Notes under the pieces: generated by a model
What the model saw: only the letters and a program-made list of their open reading frames with translations
The model's database searches: none
Told to the model about the DNA's origin: nothing
Shown here: one piece after another, positions 32,738 through 42,515 of the stretch
Numbering within the stretch: the first letter of the stretch is position 1
Layout: the number at the start of each line of letters is the position of its first letter
Program-made: the position numbers and the translations under genes
From: Pararhodospirillum photometricum DSM 122
GTDB taxonomy: Bacteria; Pseudomonadota; Alphaproteobacteria; Rhodospirillales; Rhodospirillaceae
Assembly (NCBI RefSeq): GCF_000284415.1
Contig: NC_017059.1
Location: forward strand, 420,939-463,453
Length of the DNA: 42,515 bases
Direction: 5' to 3'

Positions 32738-34582
32738 TTATTCAGCGGCCTGGGCGGTGGGCAGCGACCACACGTCGGGGGCGGCGTCGAGGCGAGCCAG
32801 CAAGGCGGTGCGCTGGTCGAGCAGGGCCTGGGGGGCGTGTTCGCCGAACTGGGCGAAGTGGGCCTCCTGGGTCTCGGCTTCCACCCGGGCCACGTCCTTG
32901 TGGACGGCCATGATCTGGTAGAACTTCGCCTTGTCGAAATCGACGAGGCCATCCCAGCGCAGATCCTGGACATCGGGCACGAAGCCAATCGGGCTTTCCA
33001 CGGCGCTGCCGGTGTTATCGCAGCGGGCCAGGATCCACTCCAGGGCGCGCATGTTGTCACCGTAGCCCGGCCAGATGAACTTGCCGTTTTCGTCGCGACG
33101 GAACCAGTTCACCCGGAAGATCTTGGGCAGCTTGTCGCCCTCGATCTTGGTGCCCATGGTGAGCCAATGGGTCCAGTAGTCGGCCATGTTGTAGCCGCAG
33201 AAGGGCAGCATGGCCATGGGATCGCGGCGGATGCCCTTCTGGCCATCGGCGGCGGCGGTGGCCTCCGAGCCCATGGTGGCGGCAAGGTAAACGCCGTGGG
33301 TCCAGTCGAAGCTCTGGAACACCAGCGGGAAGTTGTTGGACACGCGCCCGCCGAAGATGAACGCGCTGATCGGCACGCCGGCCGGGTTTTCCCAATCGGG
33401 ATCAATGGAGGGGGTCTGATTGGCCGGGGCGGTGAAGCGGGCATTGGGGTGCGCCGCCGGACGACCGCAGTCGGGGGTCCAGTCCTGACCCTTCCAGTCG
33501 ATCAGGTGAGCCGGGGTATCCCGGGTCATGCCTTCCCACCACACGTCGCCATCGTCGGTCAGGGCGACGTTGGTGAAGATGGTGTTCTTGGAGCAAGCGA
33601 TCATGGCGTTGGGGTTGGTGTGCTCGCCGGTGCCCGGCGCCACGCCAAAGTAGCCCGCCTCGGGGTTGATGGCGCGCAAGGTGCCATCGGGGCCCGGCTT
33701 GATCCAGGCGATGTCGTCGCCGATGGTAGTGACTTCCCAGCCCTCATAGGCGGCCGGGGGGATCAGCATGGCGAAGTTGGTCTTGCCGCAGGCGCTGGGG
33801 AAGGCGCCAGCCACGTAGCGCTTCTTGCCGTCGGGGCTCTTGACGCCCAAAATCAGCATGTGCTCGGCCAGCCAGCCCTCTTCGCGGGCCATCACCGAGG
33901 CGATGCGCAGCGCCAAGCACTTCTTGCCAAGCAGGGCATTGCCGCCGTAGCCCGAGCCAAAGGACATGATCTCGCGGGTTTCGGGGAAGTGCACGATGTA
34001 GCGGTTGGCCGGATTGCAGGGCCAAGCCACATCCTTTTCGCCCGCCGCCAGCGGCTTGCCCACCGAGTGCAAGCAAGGCACGAAATCGCCATCGCCCAGC
34101 ACATCCAGGACCTTGGAGCCCATCCGGGTCATGATGCGCATGTTGACGGCGACGTAGGGGCTGTCGGTCAGCTCGACGCCGATATGGGCGATCGGGCTGC
34201 CCAGCGGGCCCATCGAGAACGGAATGACGTAAAGGGTGCGCCCCTTCATGCAGCCGGCATACAGCGTTTTAAGGGTGGCGCGCATGGCGTCGGGGTCGGT
34301 CCAGTTGTTGGTCGGACCGGCCTCGTCCTTAGTTCGCGAACAGATGAAGGTGCGGTCCTCGACACGCGCCACGTCCGCCGGATCCGATCGGCAGAGATAG
34401 CTGTTGGCCCGCTTCGCCGGGTTCAGTCGGATGAAGGTACCGGACTCGACCATCTCCTGGCACAGGCGGTCGTATTCTTCCTGGGAGCCGTCGCACCAAT
34501 AGACCCGATCGGGCTCACAGAGCTTGGTCACCTCTTCGACCCACGCGAGGAGCTTTTGGTTGCGGGTGGGGCTCATACTCAT
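32738..34582 (-). CDS. pckG: Phosphoenolpyruvate carboxykinase (GTP)
   Basis: 614 aa, full length for the GTP-dependent class. It converts oxaloacetate and GTP to PEP and CO2 in gluconeogenesis. The P-loop (kinase-1) is [14 protein letters not shown]. The metal site is in [12 protein letters not shown]. Further family blocks are [20 protein letters not shown] and [24 protein letters not shown] lies 5-6 bases before the ATG at 34582 (a second ATG two codons in is also possible). A 7-bp dyad is in its leader. Long open frames on the other strand are shadows. It is monocistronic with its own terminator. Confidence 0.97.
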   Translation of the reverse strand: MSMSPTRNQKLLAWVEEVTKLCEPDRVYWCDGSQEEYDRLCQEMVESGTFIRLNPAKRANSYLCRSDPADVARVEDRTFICSRTKDEAGPTNNWTDPDAMRATLKTLYAGCMKGRTLYVIPFSMGPLGSPIAHIGVELTDSPYVAVNMRIMTRMGSKVLDVLGDGDFVPCLHSVGKPLAAGEKDVAWPCNPANRYIVHFPETREIMSFGSGYGGNALLGKKCLALRIASVMAREEGWLAEHMLILGVKSPDGKKRYVAGAFPSACGKTNFAMLIPPAAYEGWEVTTIGDDIAWIKPGPDGTLRAINPEAGYFGVAPGTGEHTNPNAMIACSKNTIFTNVALTDDGDVWWEGMTRDTPAHLIDWKGQDWTPDCGRPAAHPNARFTAPANQTPSIDPDWENPAGVPISAFIFGGRVSNNFPLVFQSFDWTHGVYLAATMGSEATAAADGQKGIRRDPMAMLPFCGYNMADYWTHWLTMGTKIEGDKLPKIFRVNWFRRDENGKFIWPGYGDNMRALEWILARCDNTGSAVESPIGFVPDVQDLRWDGLVDFDKAKFYQIMAVHKDVARVEAETQEAHFAQFGEHAPQALLDQRTALLARLDAAPDVWSLPTAQAAE

Positions 34583-34607
34583 GGCGTCCTCCGGTTGGAA
34601 TGATTTT

Positions 34608-34628
34608 CAGGAACGTAAAGGGTTCCTG
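34608..34628. promoter_or_regulatory. Inverted repeat in the pckG leader
   Basis: CAGGAAC-(7 bases)-GTTCCTG centred 36 bases upstream of the pckG start. It may be an operator for a carbon-flux regulator or a hairpin in the 5' leader. No known regulator motif is claimed. Confidence 0.4.
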
Positions 34629-35071
34629 CAAAACCGGCAACAGGCGTTGCGGCGGTCATGGCGCGTGTCACACCGTTGAAAGGGAACCGACGCCGGGACA
34701 TCCCGGACAGGGCGGATCGGAGGACCTCCCACCACGGGGGCGGAGTCAAGGGAGGACGGGAGGCTGCGGTCACTTCGGTTCCTCATGGGGCCTTTTCACT
34801 ATACGGGGCCGAACGCCGGGGGGGAAGAATTTGTGTCGAAACTATTCACTTTATCGACTCGTTCTCGCTTCTCGGAAAGATGGTCCCAGAATACCGCTTA
34901 TCGAGCGCGCTGGAAGGCCGGAGTGCCTGCCCTCTCCCCCCTGAAAGCCCAAAGGAGGGGCGCCGCCGCAACGCCACACCTCGAACGGGAATAAGTCTTT
35001 TAAAAGACCACAACCATGCTACTTTCCTCACCCGAAGGGCGATGTGCCGCAACTGGGTTGAAGGGGGTACC
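34629..35071. other. Intergenic region between pckG and the first chemoreceptor, with a 14-bp palindrome
   Basis: Divergent region with promoters for both genes. GTCTTTTAAAAGAC at 34995-35008 is a perfect 14-bp palindrome 63 bases before the chemoreceptor ATG, and a likely protein-binding site. An in-frame open extension runs through here, but it has no good ribosome site or matching homology with the second receptor. No sigma-28 promoter could be called with confidence. Confidence 0.45.
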
Positions 35072-37147
35072 ATGGGCATCAGAAGCGTCTTGGGACTGTG
35101 CTTGGGCGGGCTCGCCCTTCTCCTTGTGATCAGCAACGCCATCAACCTGAGCCGGGAATGGTCGGAACGACGCACCGCCGATCTGTCCGGGCGCCTTTTG
35201 CAGGTCTATGCCGCGACCAGCCGGGTCATGGAGGTTTATGGGCAGGAGCGGGGCAGCACGGGCATCCCGCTGGGAGCGGATTCTTCAATCTCCCCGGACC
35301 AACGCGCTGCCCTCGACAAGGTCCGGGCCAGCACGGACGAGCGCCTCGCCGCCGTGGCGGCCAGCCTGACGGCGATCGACCGGCCGACCTATACCCAAGC
35401 TCTTGACGCGGTACGCCAGCGGCTGCGGGAGGTGCGGGCCCAGGCCGACCAAGCCATGGCCCAGCCTCGCGCCAGCCGCCCGGGAACAGCGGAACGGGGG
35501 TATCTGGAGGCCATGTTCCAGATTGCCTCGACCACAACCGACCTCGCGCAAGACGTTCGCGCCGAGTTGAGCACCTTCACCCCGCCACTGGCTCCCTTGG
35601 TGGCGCTGGTGGCTCAGGTGATGGAACTGCGCGATATCGGCGGCCGTCAGTCGAGCTTGCTGTTGTCCGGGGTAATGGCGCAAAAGCCCTATGCGCCCGA
35701 CACGGTGATGACGCTGGAGCGCTTGCAAGGACAAATCGGGCAAATCATCAAGGAGCTTGAAGAGGGCGCGCACGCCAGCGGGTCGGCCTCCCTGACCGAA
35801 AACGTGGCCGTCATGAAGCGCACCTACCTGGACGGCATGACCGCGTTTCGCGACCGCCTGATGGCCGCGTCCGCCCAGGGAGGGGCCTATGACCTCGACG
35901 GCACACGCTACCGCGCGACCACCAAGCCCTTGCTGGGCGCGATCATCACCCTGCGCGATCAAATCCTGGAGGACGCCGAGGCCCGCATGGCCCTCCTGGA
36001 TGCACAGGCCGTTCGGGGCATGGTCGGAGCCCTCGGCCTGAGCGCAGCCGCGCTCGTCTTGTTCGCCGCGGCGGTGATCGTCCTCCAGCGCCGGATCGTC
36101 TTGCCCCTGACCGGCCTGACCCGGGTCCTGGTCACGATTGCCGGAGGCGAACGCGATCAAACGATCGCCTGGACCACGCGGGGCGACGAAATCGGGGCCA
36201 TGGCCCGCGCCGTGGTGGTGCTTCAGGACACCTCACGCGAAGCAGATCGCCTTGCGCAAGAACAACAAAAAGAACAAGTTAAGCGCGACCATCTTCACGC
36301 CCAAACCAACGCCCGTCTCAACGCCTTTGTTTCCCGGATGGGGGACATCGCCCGAACGTTTGCCCGCGCGGTGGATGACCTCGGCCGTAGCGCCGACACC
36401 TTGCGCTGCACCGCCTTGGCCACCACGGACCAATCCCAGGCCACGGCCCACGCGGCCACCCAGATGGACGCGAACATCCAAACCGTCGCCGCGGCATCGG
36501 GGCAGTTGATGACGTCGATCACCGACATTGCCCGCCGGGTGGACGAAACCACCGCCACCTCACGCGCCGCTGTGCACGAAACCGAGGCCACCACCGCCGT
36601 GATCGCCGGGCTCGCCGACGCCGCGCGCCAGATTGGCGACGTGGTGTCGCTGATCACCTCCGTGGCCGCCCAAACCAACCTGCTGGCTTTGAACGCCACC
36701 ATCGAGGCGGCCCGGGCCGGTGATGCCGGCAAGGGCTTCGCCGTGGTGGCCGGCGAGGTCAAAATCCTGGCCGGGCAGACCGCCCGCGCCACCGAGGAAA
36801 TCCAGGCCAAGGTCGCCCACATCCAAGGCGAAACCGGAAAAGCGGTGGAAGCCATCGCGGGGATCCGCGCCACGGTGGGCGCCATCAGCGAGGCCGCCGC
36901 CGGCATCGCCGCCGCCATGACGCAGCAAGGCAGCGCCACCCGCGACATTACCCGCAACATTCACGAGGCGGCCCAAGGCGTGGGAGACGTGTCGGCCAGT
37001 GTCCGGCAGGTCTCCCAAGCCGCCTCGCAAACCACGGCGGCGGCCGATGGCCTGGGGGGCGTGTCCGAGACCATCGTGCGGGAATCCGAGGCCCTCAGGA
37101 CAACCGTGGACTCCTTGGTCTCCGATCTTCATCGGGCGAACGCCTGA
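35072..37147 (+). CDS. Methyl-accepting chemotaxis protein, NIT-like sensor (copy 1)
   Basis: 691 aa from the ATG at 35072 (AGGGGG upstream), matching the start of copy 2. TM1 covers residues ~5-25. The periplasmic part has [16 protein letters not shown], the QERG pattern of nitrate/nitrite-type NIT sensor domains; ligand identity is inferred. TM2 is near residues 318-338, followed by HAMP. The signalling domain contains the hairpin [20 protein letters not shown] at about residue 540. It has no C-terminal CheR-tethering pentapeptide. It forms a tandem pair with the next gene and probably arose by duplication. Confidence 0.93.
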   Translation: MGIRSVLGLCLGGLALLLVISNAINLSREWSERRTADLSGRLLQVYAATSRVMEVYGQERGSTGIPLGADSSISPDQRAALDKVRASTDERLAAVAASLTAIDRPTYTQALDAVRQRLREVRAQADQAMAQPRASRPGTAERGYLEAMFQIASTTTDLAQDVRAELSTFTPPLAPLVALVAQVMELRDIGGRQSSLLLSGVMAQKPYAPDTVMTLERLQGQIGQIIKELEEGAHASGSASLTENVAVMKRTYLDGMTAFRDRLMAASAQGGAYDLDGTRYRATTKPLLGAIITLRDQILEDAEARMALLDAQAVRGMVGALGLSAAALVLFAAAVIVLQRRIVLPLTGLTRVLVTIAGGERDQTIAWTTRGDEIGAMARAVVVLQDTSREADRLAQEQQKEQVKRDHLHAQTNARLNAFVSRMGDIARTFARAVDDLGRSADTLRCTALATTDQSQATAHAATQMDANIQTVAAASGQLMTSITDIARRVDETTATSRAAVHETEATTAVIAGLADAARQIGDVVSLITSVAAQTNLLALNATIEAARAGDAGKGFAVVAGEVKILAGQTARATEEIQAKVAHIQGETGKAVEAIAGIRATVGAISEAAAGIAAAMTQQGSATRDITRNIHEAAQGVGDVSASVRQVSQAASQTTAAADGLGGVSETIVRESEALRTTVDSLVSDLHRANA

Positions 37148-37193
37148 GACGTCACCCCGGGCCATAACACCTCTTCGCTGCCCCAATAAAAGA

Positions 37194-37216
37194 AGGAGAG
37201 GCGAAATGCCTCTCCT
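37194..37216 (+). terminator. Hairpin after the first chemoreceptor
   Basis: 9-bp stem AGGAGAGGC / GCCTCTCCT with loop GAAAT, 46 bases after the stop, followed by CGCCCTTTCC. A plausible but weak-tailed terminator. It shares the GAGGC/GCCTC core with the dispersed palindromes but differs otherwise. Confidence 0.6.
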
Positions 37217-37433
37217 CGCCCTTTCCGCCCACACACCGGTGTTTTTTCTACCTAAAATTAAATCTTCTTCAACTCGGGCAAGGAGAGCCACGAAAGAAAA
37301 CAACTTTTAGGACTTTCAGATGACTGAGATATCGACTCAAAGGATGTATTAATGCATTTATTCTATTTAAAACAAATGACCTTTTTGTCATACTCTCTTC
37401 TGACACCAGACAAGGAACCATCAGAGGGGAAGT

Positions 37434-39512
37434 ATGATGGGAATCCGAGCGCTTTTAACCCTGTGTATGGGCGGGGTCGCCTTTTTGCTGCTGATCAGCA
37501 GCGCCGTGAACATGGAGCGCGAATGGACGCGCCTTTCCTCAATCACCGCTTCTGAACATCTGGTCGCCGCCTACGGTGCCGCCGGGCGTACCTTGGAATA
37601 CGTGGGGCAGGAACGCGGGACGACCTCGCTCCCCCTCGCCGCTGACACGGCAGCCGATGACACCCGTCGCACCCCGGTGCGCGAGGCCCGAGCCAAGCTC
37701 GACACCCGGCTCCAGGAAACCCAGGCCGCCCTCGAGGTGGTGAACAACAAGGCCTTCACCGACGCCTTCAGCGCCCTGAGCCATCGCCTGACCCAGGCCA
37801 GGACCCTCGCCGATCAGGCCATGGCGCAGGACAAGGCCCAACGCGATCCCGGTGCCCAGAAAAAATACCAAGAAGAAATGTTCGCCATCGCCACGGCGAC
37901 CACCGATCTGGCCCAGGACGTGCGCGTCGCCATCAGCGCCCACACGCCCCAAATCGCCCCTTACGCCACCGCCATCGCCCTCGCCATTGAACTGCGCGAT
38001 CTTGGGGGCCGGCAGTCCAACATGCTGCTCAACACGGTGATGACGCAAAAGCCCATGACCTCGGAGACAGAACGACAGGTTCTGACCTTCCAGGGACAAG
38101 TCAAGCAACTGCTGACCGAAATTGAAGAGGTGGCGCGCGGCCTCAACAATCCGGTTCTGACGGGGGCCCTCGCCTCGTTGCAGCGCGATTACGTCGATGC
38201 TTTCGCCCGCTTCAAGGACAAGATCCTCGACGCCTCGGATAAAGGCGGCACCTACGGCCTGGATGGCCCCACCTACCGCGCCACCACCCAACCCATGCTG
38301 GCGGCTATTGTCAACGTGCGCGACACGGCCCTTTCGGTGGCCCAGGACAAGATCCACGACCTCGCCCACGACGCCAGACGCAATCTTTGGTTGGCCATCG
38401 CCTTCGCCTGCGCCGCCATTCTCTTGACCGGGGGGGCCAGCGTGATCATTCAACGCCGGGTCATCTCGCCGCTGCAAGGCCTGACCCAGGCGATTAACGC
38501 CATCGCCAATGGTCGGCGCGACCTTGACATCGTCTGGACCCAGCGCCCCGACGAGATCGGCACCATGGCCCGGGCCGTGGTGGTGCTTCAAGACACCTCG
38601 CGCGACGCCGACCGCCTGGGCCAGTTCCAGCGCGACGAACAAATCCAGCGCGAACGCCGCCACGAAGACACCAACGCCCTGATCCAGGGCTTCGTGGATC
38701 ACATGGCCGAAATCGCCCGCGGCTTCGCCGTCTCGGTGGAGGCCCTGCGCGCGAGCGGCGCCACCTTGCGCGATGCCGCCAGCCAGACCCGGGGCCAGTC
38801 CGAGGCCACCGCCTTGGCCTCGGAGCAGGTGGACGGCAACATCCAGACCGTGGCCGCCGCCTCGGAACAACTCTCGGCCTCCATCGCCGAGATCGCCCGG
38901 CGCGTGAGCGAAACCTCCAACACCTCCCAAGCCGCGGTCCAGGAAACCGAAACCACCACCAGCGTGATCGCCGGCCTGGCCGAGGCCGCGCGCCAGATTG
39001 GCGATGTGGTGGCCCTGATCAACTCCATTGCCTCGCAAACCAATCTTCTGGCCCTCAACGCCACCATCGAGGCAGCGCGGGCCGGCGAAGCGGGCAAGGG
39101 GTTTGCCGTCGTGGCCGGCGAGGTCAAAAGTCTGGCCGGACAAACAGCCCGCGCCACCGACGAAATCCAGCTCAAGGTGGCCCACATCCAGGCCGAAACC
39201 GGCAAGGCCGTCGAGGCCATTGCCGGCATCAAGGCAACCGTGGGCGCCATCAGCACCGCCGCCAGCAGCATCGCCGCCGCTGTGGAGCAGCAAGGCGCCG
39301 CCACCGCCGAGATCGCCCGCAACATCCAACAGGCCGCCTCGGGGGTGGGCGAAGTCTCGACCAACGCCCAAAACGTCTCCGAGGCCGCGGTCCAGACCAC
39401 CAGCGCCGCCCAGGACCTGGGCCAAGTCAGCGAAACCATTGTTCACGAGTCCGACCTGCTCAAACGCACAGTCGAAACCTTCGTCAGCGACCTGCACCGC
39501 CTGACGGCCTGA
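37434..39512 (+). CDS. Methyl-accepting chemotaxis protein, NIT-like sensor (copy 2)
   Basis: 692 aa; the second of two adjacent ATGs (37437) fits the AGAGGGG ribosome site better and matches copy 1 (MGIR). TM1 covers residues ~5-25. The sensor has [19 protein letters not shown]2 is around residues 320-342, followed by HAMP and the signalling domain with [20 protein letters not shown]. It is close to copy 1 throughout, most in the signalling domain and least in the periplasmic part, suggesting divergence in ligand. An AT-rich stretch with ATGAC-CTTTTT-GTCAT lies ~45 bases upstream. Confidence 0.93.
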   Translation: MMGIRALLTLCMGGVAFLLLISSAVNMEREWTRLSSITASEHLVAAYGAAGRTLEYVGQERGTTSLPLAADTAADDTRRTPVREARAKLDTRLQETQAALEVVNNKAFTDAFSALSHRLTQARTLADQAMAQDKAQRDPGAQKKYQEEMFAIATATTDLAQDVRVAISAHTPQIAPYATAIALAIELRDLGGRQSNMLLNTVMTQKPMTSETERQVLTFQGQVKQLLTEIEEVARGLNNPVLTGALASLQRDYVDAFARFKDKILDASDKGGTYGLDGPTYRATTQPMLAAIVNVRDTALSVAQDKIHDLAHDARRNLWLAIAFACAAILLTGGASVIIQRRVISPLQGLTQAINAIANGRRDLDIVWTQRPDEIGTMARAVVVLQDTSRDADRLGQFQRDEQIQRERRHEDTNALIQGFVDHMAEIARGFAVSVEALRASGATLRDAASQTRGQSEATALASEQVDGNIQTVAAASEQLSASIAEIARRVSETSNTSQAAVQETETTTSVIAGLAEAARQIGDVVALINSIASQTNLLALNATIEAARAGEAGKGFAVVAGEVKSLAGQTARATDEIQLKVAHIQAETGKAVEAIAGIKATVGAISTAASSIAAAVEQQGAATAEIARNIQQAASGVGEVSTNAQNVSEAAVQTTSAAQDLGQVSETIVHESDLLKRTVETFVSDLHRLTA

Positions 39513-39548
39513 CATCCCGGCCCAGGAAAGCCCCCGAAACCGAGGGGT

Positions 39549-39571
39549 CTGGGGAGGCCGCGCCTCCCCAG
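39549..39571. terminator. Terminator after the second chemoreceptor, copy of the dispersed palindrome
   Basis: 10-bp arms CTGGGGAGGC / GCCTCCCCAG with loop CGC, 36 bases after the stop; no strong T run follows (CCTGCCTTCCCTTCC). The preceding CGAGGGGT extension is shared with the copies near 14230 and 32722. Confidence 0.7.
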
Positions 39572-39701
39572 CCTGCCTTCCCTTCCTCACCCGCCGGGAC
39601 GCCCCCGTTCAATTGCCTCGGGATCGGCACGCTCACCTCTTTTCCAAACGGGCAGGGATGGTTAGGCTGATGCAGTTTCTCCATCCATCGCGGAGCCCGT
39701 C

Positions 39702-40202
39702 ATGTTCGTTCGTGCCATCGTTCTCGCCGCAGGGCTGGCTGTGGTCCCGCTTTGGGGGGCTGGAGCCCAGGAGCCTTCCCCGATCACCGTCGAGGGGGCG
39801 TGGGCCCGCGCCTCGGCGTCGGTGGCCCGGGTGGCCGGTGCCTTCATGACATTTCACAACCAAGGCCCCGCTGATCGCCTGATCAAGGCCGAAGCCGATA
39901 TTTCCCAGCGCGTCGAACTCCACACCCAGTCGTTCAAGAACGGCATGGCCACCATGCGCTCCCTGCCCGGCCTTGACATCGCGGCCAAGGCCGACACGGT
40001 CTTGGAACCCGGGGGCCTACACATCATGTTCATTGACCTCAAGGCGCCCTTGAAGGAAGGAGACCGCTTCCCTCTGGCGCTGACGTTTGAGCGCGCCGGC
40101 ACGATCCAGGTGGAGGTCGCCGTCAAGGCCGCTGGCTCCATGAGCGGCATGGACGGCATGGGCGGCATGGGCGGCATGGGCGCGCAGGGAGAAAAACCGT
40201 GA
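39702..40202 (+). CDS. Periplasmic copper chaperone of the PCu(A)C family, Met-rich tail
   Basis: 166 aa. Signal peptide ([20 protein letters not shown], cut after AGA-Q). The copper-binding pattern is H(x10)M...Hx[21 protein letters not shown] and, later, [14 protein letters not shown]. The C-terminus ends with a Met/Gly repeat ([18 protein letters not shown]), a likely extra Cu(I) site. These proteins deliver copper to cytochrome oxidase or store it in the periplasm. Its stop overlaps the chvI start (GTGA), an unusual link between copper handling and ChvI. Confidence 0.92.
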   Translation: MFVRAIVLAAGLAVVPLWGAGAQEPSPITVEGAWARASASVARVAGAFMTFHNQGPADRLIKAEADISQRVELHTQSFKNGMATMRSLPGLDIAAKADTVLEPGGLHIMFIDLKAPLKEGDRFPLALTFERAGTIQVEVAVKAAGSMSGMDGMGGMGGMGAQGEKP

Positions 40203-40939
40203 CCCGTCGCATCGCCCTGGTGGATGACGACCGCAATATCCTGACCTCGGTCTCCCTGACCCTGGAAGCCGAGGGCTTTCACGTCACCACCTACAACGAC
40301 GGCGCCGAAGCCTTGCGTGGCCTGACCGCCGAGCCGGTGGACCTCGCGGTCCTCGATGTCAAAATGCCGCGCATGGATGGCATGGAGCTTTTGCAAAAGT
40401 TGCGCGAACGCACCACCATGCCCATCATCTTCCTCACCTCGAAAGATGACGAGGTGGACGAGCTGATGGGCTTGCGCCTGGGCGCCGACGACTACATCAA
40501 AAAACCCTTCTCCCAGCGCCTTCTGATCGAGCGCATCCGCACCCTCTTGCGCCGCCTTGACCTGCGCGCCGGATCAGCGGGGCCCGACCTGTCCAAAAGC
40601 GCCCTGGTGCGCGGCGACCTCACCTTGGATCCCGATCGCCACCTGTGCGCTTGGAAGGGACAGGCCGTCGATCTCACCGTCACCGAGTTCTTGATCCTCC
40701 AGGCCCTGGCCCAGCGCCCGGGCCATGTCAAAAGCCGCGACCAATTGATCGACGCCGCCTATGGCGAAAACATTTATGTCGATGACCGCACCATCGACAG
40801 CCACATCAAACGGCTGCGCAAAAAGTTCCGCGATGTTGACCGCTCCTTCTCGGAAATCGAGACCTTGTACGGCGTCGGCTACCGCTACAAGGACCCCGTC
40901 CCGCTGCGTCCCCCGGGAGAAGGAGCCCCCTCCGCCTAG
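40199..40939 (+). CDS. chvI: ChvI-type response regulator
   Basis: 246 aa from a GTG at 40199 that overlaps the chaperone stop. Receiver with [13 protein letters not shown], phospho-acceptor in [13 protein letters not shown], Thr in IIFLTSKDD, and Lys in DYIKKPFSQ. The winged helix ([20 protein letters not shown], then [18 protein letters not shown], ending YGVGYRYKD) is the alphaproteobacterial ChvI type. ChvI/ChvG controls envelope and acid-stress genes in Rhizobiales and relatives. The ChvG-type kinase follows after a repeat-rich spacer of 78 bases. Confidence 0.93.
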   Translation: MTRRIALVDDDRNILTSVSLTLEAEGFHVTTYNDGAEALRGLTAEPVDLAVLDVKMPRMDGMELLQKLRERTTMPIIFLTSKDDEVDELMGLRLGADDYIKKPFSQRLLIERIRTLLRRLDLRAGSAGPDLSKSALVRGDLTLDPDRHLCAWKGQAVDLTVTEFLILQALAQRPGHVKSRDQLIDAAYGENIYVDDRTIDSHIKRLRKKFRDVDRSFSEIETLYGVGYRYKDPVPLRPPGEGAPSA

Positions 40940-40940
40940 A

Positions 40941-40993
40941 GGCGGCTCCTTGCCCCTCCCCTAAGGAGGGGTTTGGGGAGGCCCGCCTCCCCA
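40941..40993. repeat. Three hairpins between chvI and chvG, including a dispersed palindrome copy
   Basis: Successive hairpins: CCGCC-TAGA-GGCGG (straddling the chvI stop), CCCCTCC-CCTAA-GGAGGGG, then TGGGGAGGC-CC-GCCTCCCCA (40974-40993). No T run follows, so it may reduce rather than stop transcription into chvG and could set the regulator-to-kinase ratio. Confidence 0.7.
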
Positions 40994-41017
40994 GCCTTCT
41001 CTCTTCAAGGAACCTTC

Positions 41018-42515
41018 ATGTCCGTCGCCGATGACGATGATCCCCCCAGCGGGCCCGAGCCCCGGCGTCCGGGGCCGCAGGGACGCCGCGGCCTGTTTCG
41101 CTCCGGGCTCACCCGGCGGATCCTGGCCGTCAACCTCATTGCCCCCATTTTCCTGGCGGTTGGCTTTCTTTACCTCGACGTCTACAAGAAAGCCCTGACT
41201 GCCTCGACCTTTCAGGCCCTGCGCACGGAAGCGGATCTGATCGCCGCGGCCATCGCCGAGGGCGCGGTCAATCTTGATGTCAACGTCGATGGCCGGGTGG
41301 TCCGCGCGACCCACGGCATCAACCCCGACACCGCGCGGCAGATGGTCCGCCGCCTCGCCAATCTGGCCAACGTGCGCGCCCGCCTGTTTGGCACCAATGG
41401 CACCTTGCTCGCCGACAGTCAGCGTCTGGTGGGCTATGGCGGCGTGGTCCAGGTCGTCGATCTGCCGCCACCGCCCCGGCCCGACCAGACCGTCCCCAGC
41501 GTGGCCCGGCGCCTCTACGACGCCTTGCTGCCCTCGGCCGCCGAGAGCAGCGGCCTCATGACCGACGTCGAGCACCCCCACCCGACCATCAGCGACTATC
41601 CCGAGGTTGCCGATGCCCTGACCCTGGGCGAAAACAGCCAAGCGATGCGCGTGCGCCCCGAGCACGGCATTGTCCTCTCGGTCGCCGTGCCGGTGCAGTA
41701 CTACAAGCAAGTGGTCGGCGCGGTGATGGTCTCGCGCAGCGGCGATGACATCATCGAAAGCCTGTTCGAGATGCGCCTCGCGGTGATGGAGATTTTCACC
41801 TTCACCCTGTCGCTCACCATCTCGATGTCCCTCTACCTGGCCGGTACCATCGCCCGGCCGCTGGTCCGCCTCGCCGCCGCCGCCGACCGGGTGCGCCGGG
41901 GCAAGGGAGGGCGCGAAACCGGCATCCCCGACTATTCAGCCCGCAGCGACGAACTGGGCGATCTCTCGGAGGCCCTGCGCGCCATGACCGAGGCCCTATG
42001 GGCCCGCATGGACGCCATCGAGGGCTTTGCCGCCGATGTCTCCCACGAGATCAAGAACCCCCTGACCTCCTTGCGCAGCGCCGTCGAGACCGCGGCGCGC
42101 CTCGACGACCCCGTAAAGCAAAAACGCCTGATGGCGGTCATCGTGGATGACGTCCAGCGCCTAGATCGCCTGATCACCGACATCAGCGACGCCTCGCGCC
42201 TGGATGCCGAGCTGTCGCGGGCCGAAAAAGACCCCGTGGCCCTGCGGCCCATACTAGAAACCCTCGCCGAAATCCACGAGTCCGAGGCGCGCGAGCGCAA
42301 GGTGGCCCTGGTCGTGGACGGGAATGCCACCGAGCCGCTGGTCGTGCTGGGCATGGAGGGGCGTTTGGTGCAGGTGTTTCGCAACCTGATCGTCAATGCC
42401 CTGTCGTTCTCTCCCGAAGGCGGGACCCTGCGCCTCAAGGGCCGCCGGGTACGCGACCGATTGATCGTGACGGTGGACGATGACGGCCCCGGCATTCCGC
42501 CGGGCTCGGAGGAGG
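41018..42515 (+). CDS. chvG: ChvG-type sensor histidine kinase (3' end beyond the window)
   Basis: At least 499 aa; it runs off the right edge still open. ATG at 41018 with AAGGA upstream. A Pro-rich cytoplasmic start is followed by TM1 (RILAVNLIAPIFLAVGFLYL, residues ~35-55), a ~200-residue periplasmic sensor, TM2 (MEIFTFTLSLTISMSLYLAG) and HAMP. The H-box is FAADVSHEIKNPLTSLRSAV. The N-box region (LIVNALSFSPEGGTLR) and the start of the G box (DDGPGIPPGSEE) are reached. In ChvG systems the periplasmic part is held off by ExoR-like proteins; none is in the window. Confidence 0.93.
   Translation, partial: MSVADDDDPPSGPEPRRPGPQGRRGLFRSGLTRRILAVNLIAPIFLAVGFLYLDVYKKALTASTFQALRTEADLIAAAIAEGAVNLDVNVDGRVVRATHGINPDTARQMVRRLANLANVRARLFGTNGTLLADSQRLVGYGGVVQVVDLPPPPRPDQTVPSVARRLYDALLPSAAESSGLMTDVEHPHPTISDYPEVADALTLGENSQAMRVRPEHGIVLSVAVPVQYYKQVVGAVMVSRSGDDIIESLFEMRLAVMEIFTFTLSLTISMSLYLAGTIARPLVRLAAAADRVRRGKGGRETGIPDYSARSDELGDLSEALRAMTEALWARMDAIEGFAADVSHEIKNPLTSLRSAVETAARLDDPVKQKRLMAVIVDDVQRLDRLITDISDASRLDAELSRAEKDPVALRPILETLAEIHESEARERKVALVVDGNATEPLVVLGMEGRLVQVFRNLIVNALSFSPEGGTLRLKGRRVRDRLIVTVDDDGPGIPPGSEE

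Noticed and set aside
32837..34603. 588-codon plus-strand open frame
   Set aside because: Antisense of pckG, which is full length and has all family motifs.
37539..39590. 683-codon minus-strand open frame
   Set aside because: Antisense of chemoreceptor 2; Gly/His-rich with no family signature.

Overview
The window looks like a chromosomal segment of a GC-rich alphaproteobacterium, probably a Rhodospirillales member close to Rhodospirillum/Pararhodospirillum. This is inferred from the 16S start, the 5S type, the alphaproteobacterial flagellar genes, a ChvI/ChvG pair, a GTP-type PEP carboxykinase and a DUF6499/DUF2285 mobile-element protein. No database search was possible, so names rest on motif recognition.

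Layout. (1) 1-8.8 kb: flagellar genes. On the minus strand flgD, flgE, a small unknown gene, a flgN-like gene and flgK run leftward. On the plus strand are flagellin, fliD and fliS. (2) 8.9-14.3 kb: an ECF sigma factor, a cytochrome b561, a membrane protein, a LysM protein, and psd-pssA (phosphatidylethanolamine synthesis), closed by a strong terminator. (3) 14.4-15.5 kb: an rrn promoter and boxA leader, then only the first ~160 nt of 16S fused directly to the last ~235 nt of 23S, then a complete 5S and an initiator tRNA. (4) 15.5-23.6 kb: a mobile-element-like island beside the tRNA. It holds a lipoprotein with a ChvI/ChvG-like two-component pair, a DUF6499/DUF2285 protein, an ArdC-like antirestriction protein, a thermonuclease, a ParB-like protein and the start of a toprim primase. 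Three of these genes carry single-base frameshifts. (5) 23.6-30 kb: a large hybrid histidine kinase whose C-terminal HPt domain is cut at the same point as the primase, an orphan Rieske protein and a second two-component pair. (6) 30.3-34.6 kb: a MerR regulator coupled to a lone C39-like domain, a broken pepD, a crcB-DUF190 fluoride pair and pckG. (7) 35-42.5 kb: two paralogous NIT-like chemoreceptors, a PCu(A)C copper chaperone coupled to chvI, and chvG running off the end.

Two themes stand out. First, several joints are not normal gene ends: the 16S/23S fusion, the kinase/primase joint, and pepD ending in a fold-back. Several frameshifts lie in or near short homopolymers. Either this region has rearranged and decayed, or the assembly has collapsed and base-call errors; the sequence alone cannot decide. 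Second, there is repeated non-coding structure: a dispersed GGGGAGGC/GCCTCCCC palindrome at gene ends of the host backbone but not in the island, and an ~85-nt hairpin leader present in front of both the ardC-like and parB-like island genes with different stem sequences but conserved pairing. The leader is the best candidate here for an undescribed regulatory element.
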